This document shows positions 60,355-64,000 of a stretch of DNA of 64,000 nt, piece after piece; position 1 is the first letter of the stretch, and the number at the start of each line of letters is the position of its first letter. The stretch spans positions 4,115,501 through 4,179,500 of the forward strand of contig NC_015730.1 in assembly GCF_000154785.2 (NCBI RefSeq), given 5' to 3'. The notes below the pieces were generated by a model. That model ran no database searches. It saw only the letters and a program-made list of their open reading frames with translations, and was not told the DNA's origin. The DNA is from Roseobacter litoralis Och 149. Its GTDB lineage: Bacteria; Pseudomonadota; Alphaproteobacteria; Rhodobacterales; Rhodobacteraceae. Both the position numbers and the translations under genes were made by a program.

Positions 60355-61842
60355 TCAGGTGGCTTTGCTCTGCTCCGGTGCTTCATGCGCGTTGCTGCCC
60401 ATACCGTCGGGGATGATTTCAGCGTCTTCGATGATATCGCCCGTCTTTTCTTCGGGCTTCTCTTCCAAAGCACCCACGATCAGCGGTAACATCTGTACCC
60501 CGCCTGGCATGGCCATCTCTGACAAAGGCGGTGCTTTCCACGCCAAAGTATCAAAACTCTCGCAATTTTCGCAGAACGGGCCCCATTCCTGATGGATATG
60601 CTGGCAATTGTCACAGATCCACTGTGGTCCGCGCGACACGGTCAGCGCTTTGGCCAGCCATCCGCGCACAACGGTATCGGGTGCCCCCTCGCCCCGCTCA
60701 ATCGCAGCCATCAAGGTAACGGAGCGCGCCGTTGCATCCGTTTCCGCCAGATCGCCCAAGGCACGCCGTGCTTCGGGGAAATCCTCATTGGCGATATGAA
60801 GTTCAGCCAAAAGCATCTTGGTTTCAGGGTTTTCGGGCTTGATCCGCGTGATCGCCATAAAGCGCTTGATGCGTTCCGCCGGTGTTTCATTCGGCTCAAT
60901 CGCAGCGAAAGCAGCTGCAAGGTCAGGGTGCGGATGTACTTCCCACGCTTTTTTCAGCAAGCGCACAGCAAGACGCGGACGGTTCTGTTCAACATAACCG
61001 CCAGCGGCCATCACGGCTGCCGGGATCAGATCTGGCGACAGCTTGTTCGCCTCAATCGCCTTTTCCTGCACGTCGATGGAACTCTGATCAGACAGGATAT
61101 CCTTGGCCTCCGACAGGGCCAGCACCGCATCGCGCCTTTTGTGCACATCACGCGGCAGATTTCCGTATTTCAGCTTTGCGCTCAATGTCTTGCGCGCACC
61201 GGACCAATCCTCTTTCTGTGCTTGCAGACGCAAAAGAACATCCTGCACTTCTTCGTGCTTTGGCTTGATCGCAAAGGCCTTTTCAGCCAACTGCAACGCG
61301 GTATCCGTGTCACCATCCGCCAGCTTTTGTTTCATGATACCGCGCACGCCGACAAAGCGCGTCGCGTCTGTCGTCACCAGCTTTTTATATGTTTCCTCAG
61401 CCTTGCGACGATCGCCAGCCATTTCAGCCGCCTGTGCCACAAGCAGGTTGGTGAGTTCCGGCTTATTGAGGTAACGCTCGGCTTTCACGGCCTTGGTCAT
61501 CGCAACGCGACCCTCGCCACTGGCCAGCGCCATCAACCCTTCGGACAACGCCTGAAACCCTTTGCGTTCGCGGCTGCGGTCGAAATAGCGTGAAATCGCG
61601 GTCTCATCTCCCGATAAGAACCGCAGACATGCCACCAATAACGACAGGAGCTTGAGGAACAGCCACACCGCAAAGACCAAGACGGCCGCGGCGATCACGG
61701 ATTGGATCGGGCTAAAGGTAAATTCGGTGCCCATCACCTGAACCTGAACGCCACCTTCGCTTTCCAAAAGATAAACCGCGCCCAACGCCAGAGCGGCGAC
61801 CGCGACAACGAACAGGATAATCTTTATCAGGGACCAAAGCAT
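60355..61842 (-). CDS. HemY-like membrane protein with TPR repeats
   Basis: A 495-residue HemY N-terminus-family protein. Two membrane helices (residues 5-25 and about 45-70) are followed by SRYFDRSRERKGFQALSEGLMALASGEG, the family signature, and by tetratricopeptide repeats. Near the C-terminus a WICDNCQHIHQEWGPFCENC segment has two CxxC pairs that could bind zinc. HemY of this proteobacterial type is linked to haem biosynthesis without being the Gram-positive oxidase. It follows the COG4223 gene by 11 bases in a hemD-COG4223-hemY order. Confidence 0.88.
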   Translation of the reverse strand: MLWSLIKIILFVVAVAALALGAVYLLESEGGVQVQVMGTEFTFSPIQSVIAAAVLVFAVWLFLKLLSLLVACLRFLSGDETAISRYFDRSRERKGFQALSEGLMALASGEGRVAMTKAVKAERYLNKPELTNLLVAQAAEMAGDRRKAEETYKKLVTTDATRFVGVRGIMKQKLADGDTDTALQLAEKAFAIKPKHEEVQDVLLRLQAQKEDWSGARKTLSAKLKYGNLPRDVHKRRDAVLALSEAKDILSDQSSIDVQEKAIEANKLSPDLIPAAVMAAGGYVEQNRPRLAVRLLKKAWEVHPHPDLAAAFAAIEPNETPAERIKRFMAITRIKPENPETKMLLAELHIANEDFPEARRALGDLAETDATARSVTLMAAIERGEGAPDTVVRGWLAKALTVSRGPQWICDNCQHIHQEWGPFCENCESFDTLAWKAPPLSEMAMPGGVQMLPLIVGALEEKPEEKTGDIIEDAEIIPDGMGSNAHEAPEQSKAT

Positions 61843-61853
61843 CAGTGTCTTCC

Positions 61854-63332
61854 TTAATTGCTGTTCAGGCTATCAGCCAATTCGTTTGCCGCGTCCTGAG
61901 CAGCTTTGCGCGACTGTGCAGCATCCACCCAGTCGGCCATGACCACCTTGGCCGCTTCGGGCAGCCCATCCGCTTCGGTCAGCGCCGTTTCAAGATCGCC
62001 GTTTTCAACAGCAGCCTGCATTCTCGACAAAACCGCATCGGGGTCAGACCCTTCGCGTGGCGTCACGGAGCGCATATTCAACTGTCGCTGAAAAAAGCCC
62101 GTGATCCCAACAACCTCGGATTCCGGTGTTTCCGAACGCGCTGCCGTCAATGCCGAGCGGGCAACATCGGGAAAGTCCTCTCTCAAGACCGCCATTGTCG
62201 GCACGCCATTTTCCGCAGCTTCCTGCAGCGGTGAAGGCACCTCAACAGGCGTCACGGCCTCAAGATCGGCCAGAGCAGTGCCAAACGGCTGGCCGCTGTC
62301 GACAGCGGTCACGACCCGCGTCAATGCCGCGCGCGCCAATATCTGCGCCGCTTCCTTGGCAGCACCTGCCTCGGCAGCCTCTGCACGTTCGGCCAGTGCT
62401 GCGATCTCTTCATTCTGCGCTTCAAGCGCCGTCTGCAAGGACGCGATGGCTTCGTTTGCTTCAGCATTATCGGTCTGGATCGTCACAGGTTCCTGATTTT
62501 CCAAAGCGGCGACTGTCGCAGTCAGGGCAGCGATATCTGCTTCAAGCTCGGCGATAACATCAAGCGTCTCGGTCGTGTCTACTGCTTCAAGGGCATCCAG
62601 TCGCACCGCTTGCGCCTCAATCAAGGCCGCCTGTGCGGCAGCACGTTCAGATGCTTCAGCCGACGCGGCTTCAAGTGCGGTGATATCAACCACAGTACGC
62701 TGCATGGATGCTGGCAAATATGCATCCAACGTGTCACCACGCCCCGCGATAAAGCCGATCAATGCAGCAACCACACCGCCAAAAATCGCGGGCCACATAC
62801 TGCCACGCACAACTTCGGGCTGCGGCTGAACGACTGGCTTTTGCACCGATTCCGGTTCAAGTTCCTCGGGTTTTTCCTCGACTGGGTCCGCATCGGTTTC
62901 CTTGTCCCAAGGACTTTCGGATTTCTCAGCGGTATCTGCTTCCAGCTCTTTCTCGTTGGATTTGTCGGTGTCGAGCCAAGCCTCGTTTTCCACAGCATCG
63001 GATTTTTCATCCGTTTTGTCCTCGGCGTCGTGTTCTTTCAGCGCATCAACCGTCTCGACGGGATCGACCGTTTCGCTTTCGGTCGTCGCTGCGGCAATTT
63101 CCGCAGGCTTCTCGTCTTCGATCAGGTCATCCTTGGCATCCACATCAGACGGAGTTTCGTCCAACACAGGCTCTTTTTCCGGGAGCTCCTGCGCCTCTGG
63201 TTCTTGTTTCAGAACACCGTCAGCGTCTGGAATGTCGGTGGCGGTGGTGACGATTTCCTCCGCCTCAATTGGTTTCTCGACGCCTTGTTCAACCGTTTCA
63301 GTTGCCTTGTTGGGCTTTCGTGATTTTGCCAA
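61854..63332 (-). CDS. COG4223/mitofilin-like inner-membrane protein
   Basis: About 492 residues: a long acidic, low-complexity N-terminal third rich in Glu, Asp and Thr, one membrane helix (MWPAIFGGVVAALIGFIAG, near residue 180), then a coiled coil rich in Ala and Glu, and a C-terminal domain with RSVTPREGSDPDAVLSRMQAAVENGDLETALTEADGLP. This is the alphaproteobacterial relative of mitochondrial mitofilin (Mic60), placed in the usual spot between hemD and hemY. TTG 63332 gives the start MAKSRKPNKATE and a better-spaced ribosome site (AAGGTGG); GTG 63341 is the alternative. Confidence 0.87.
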   Translation of the reverse strand: MAKSRKPNKATETVEQGVEKPIEAEEIVTTATDIPDADGVLKQEPEAQELPEKEPVLDETPSDVDAKDDLIEDEKPAEIAAATTESETVDPVETVDALKEHDAEDKTDEKSDAVENEAWLDTDKSNEKELEADTAEKSESPWDKETDADPVEEKPEELEPESVQKPVVQPQPEVVRGSMWPAIFGGVVAALIGFIAGRGDTLDAYLPASMQRTVVDITALEAASAEASERAAAQAALIEAQAVRLDALEAVDTTETLDVIAELEADIAALTATVAALENQEPVTIQTDNAEANEAIASLQTALEAQNEEIAALAERAEAAEAGAAKEAAQILARAALTRVVTAVDSGQPFGTALADLEAVTPVEVPSPLQEAAENGVPTMAVLREDFPDVARSALTAARSETPESEVVGITGFFQRQLNMRSVTPREGSDPDAVLSRMQAAVENGDLETALTEADGLPEAAKVVMADWVDAAQSRKAAQDAANELADSLNSN

Positions 63333-63401
63333 ATCTTCCACCTTTTCGAATCTTCACAGGCGTATGCTGTTAAGGAACCTTACCCCTGCCGCTCTGGCCT
63401 C

Positions 63402-64000
63402 TCAACCCAAGCTGTCGTTTAGTATAAGGTATTCCACACAAACTGCCATGGATTTTGCGGTGGGTTCCTGCGCAACCATCAGCTGCGAAACCGCTATTTC
63501 TTCTAAAGAATCCGCGACCGCCGAACTCATTGCAATAATATACAACTTCGGATGAGCCGGTGCCATCGCTCCAAAATGTGCAGCGGTACGTGGCGAAAAA
63601 AGCGGCACTATGACGGGCGTTTTTGCCTGCAGAACCGCTAACGCCTCCGCCGAAAAGGGTAAAAGACGTTGGTCATAGAGCGGCACATTCATGACATTCA
63701 AACCCGCAGCCGACAGCTCTTTGGCGACGTTTCCACGCACGAAAACCCCTGAATAGTGATGAATTTCACCTTGGGGCTGTTGGGTCAGCACGTATTCTTT
63801 CAAACCCGTGACGGTCGCACCTGCAAAAACACCATCCCACCCATGTGATTGCGCCAGTTCGGTCGTTTTCCGCCCCACGCAAAACGCGCGCCGCCCGTTT
63901 CCGTTAGGCGCAAGTTTCACGCCATTGGCAGAGGTGAAAATCGCATGCTGCGCGCCAGAGCAGTCAGCGCTTTGCTCTATCGGCGTGATCTCAAGAAGCG
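63402..64000 (-). CDS. hemD: Uroporphyrinogen-III synthase (C-terminal part; 5' end beyond window)
   Basis: The frame is open to the end of the window, so the start lies beyond 64000. About 199 residues are present, starting inside a QHAIFTSANGVKLAP segment, the family's conserved T/S-AN-G region. FCVGRKTTELAQSHGWDGVFAG and the IVPLFSPRTAAHF segment are also typical. The enzyme closes and inverts ring D of hydroxymethylbilane to give uroporphyrinogen III in tetrapyrrole synthesis. It leads into COG4223 and hemY on the same strand. Confidence 0.9.
   Translation of the reverse strand, partial: LLEITPIEQSADCSGAQHAIFTSANGVKLAPNGNGRRAFCVGRKTTELAQSHGWDGVFAGATVTGLKEYVLTQQPQGEIHHYSGVFVRGNVAKELSAAGLNVMNVPLYDQRLLPFSAEALAVLQAKTPVIVPLFSPRTAAHFGAMAPAHPKLYIIAMSSAVADSLEEIAVSQLMVAQEPTAKSMAVCVEYLILNDSLG

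Noticed and set aside
62902..63555. A Ser-rich 217-codon open frame on the plus strand
   Set aside because: It is the complement of the acidic low-complexity region of the COG4223 gene; Glu and Asp codons read as Ser and Phe on the other strand.

Overview
The window reads as chromosomal DNA of a marine alphaproteobacterium of the Roseobacter group (Rhodobacterales). This is an inference from gene content and style: high-GC codon use, tightly overlapping ATGA-type gene junctions, roseobacter-type neighbourhoods (hemD-COG4223-hemY, DUF2793, ABC sugar importers, a sulfatase next to a MoxR/VWA operon) and no rRNA, tRNA, IS element, prophage or CRISPR array that I can see.

Layout. 1-2842: end of a flavin amine oxidase gene, then rhodanese, persulfide-dioxygenase-like metallohydrolase and a CoxG-like protein. 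3005-13876: an exported arylsulfatase, an exported HAD phosphatase, then a translationally coupled MoxR-DUF58-DUF4381-VWA-VWA-BatD operon ending in an octahaem cytochrome c. 14033-32602: a large catabolic island (glycoside-type ABC importer, hydrolase, TetR regulator, alcohol dehydrogenase, cupin, GMC oxidoreductase, two aldo/keto reductases, CoA-transferase, two hydratase-type enzymes, acyl-CoA dehydrogenase, SDR, DUF993 aldolase-like protein, sugar epimerase). 32599-42828: a CHASE2 cyclase with a FecR partner, an endonuclease/phosphatase-fold protein, an unknown membrane protein, a fasciclin lipoprotein, a DUF6502/DUF5666 pair, a redoxin, an L,D-transpeptidase and a small lipoprotein. 43019-49914: a LacI regulator divergent from a myo-inositol-type ABC importer with iolB and a PhyH-type dioxygenase, then a drug/metabolite-type exporter. 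50172-51280: an Xre/RES toxin-antitoxin pair. 51549-57349: a repeat-built RTX protein, a protein with an N-terminus like contractile-injection-system cargo, and a DUF2793 protein. 57419-64000: an ECHDC3-like crotonase, a desaturase with a divergent HTH regulator, and hemY, COG4223 and hemD (running off the end).

Most notable result: the island at 14033-32602 appears to be one regulon. I find a 16-bp palindromic site, best form GTAACCATATGGTTAC, at eight places. All lie just upstream of transcription units of this island: the ABC importer (14002), the TetR/alcohol dehydrogenase divergence (19828 and 19843), the GMC oxidoreductase (21571), the aldo-keto reductase/CoA-transferase divergence (24181 and 24252), and the second aldo-keto reductase/acyl-CoA dehydrogenase divergence (28551 and 28635). 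The TetR protein at 19055-19714 is the natural candidate regulator. The enzyme set mixes sugar chemistry (importer, lactone-forming aldose dehydrogenase type, epimerase, aldolase-like DUF993) with CoA-thioester chemistry (CoA-transferase, acyl-CoA dehydrogenase, crotonase, MaoC). This suggests an undescribed route in which a carbohydrate- or cyclitol-like compound is oxidised to an acid and then degraded as a CoA ester. The substrate cannot be read from sequence.

Other regulatory signals seen directly are a perfect LacI-type operator before the inositol importer, terminator-like hairpins between binding-protein and permease genes in both importer operons, a palindrome over the -35 box of the toxin-antitoxin promoter, and a TGTTGTG/CACAACA inverted repeat between the desaturase and its putative regulator. 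A ~110-bp palindromic element of REP/MITE type sits between two convergent genes at 26968-27078.
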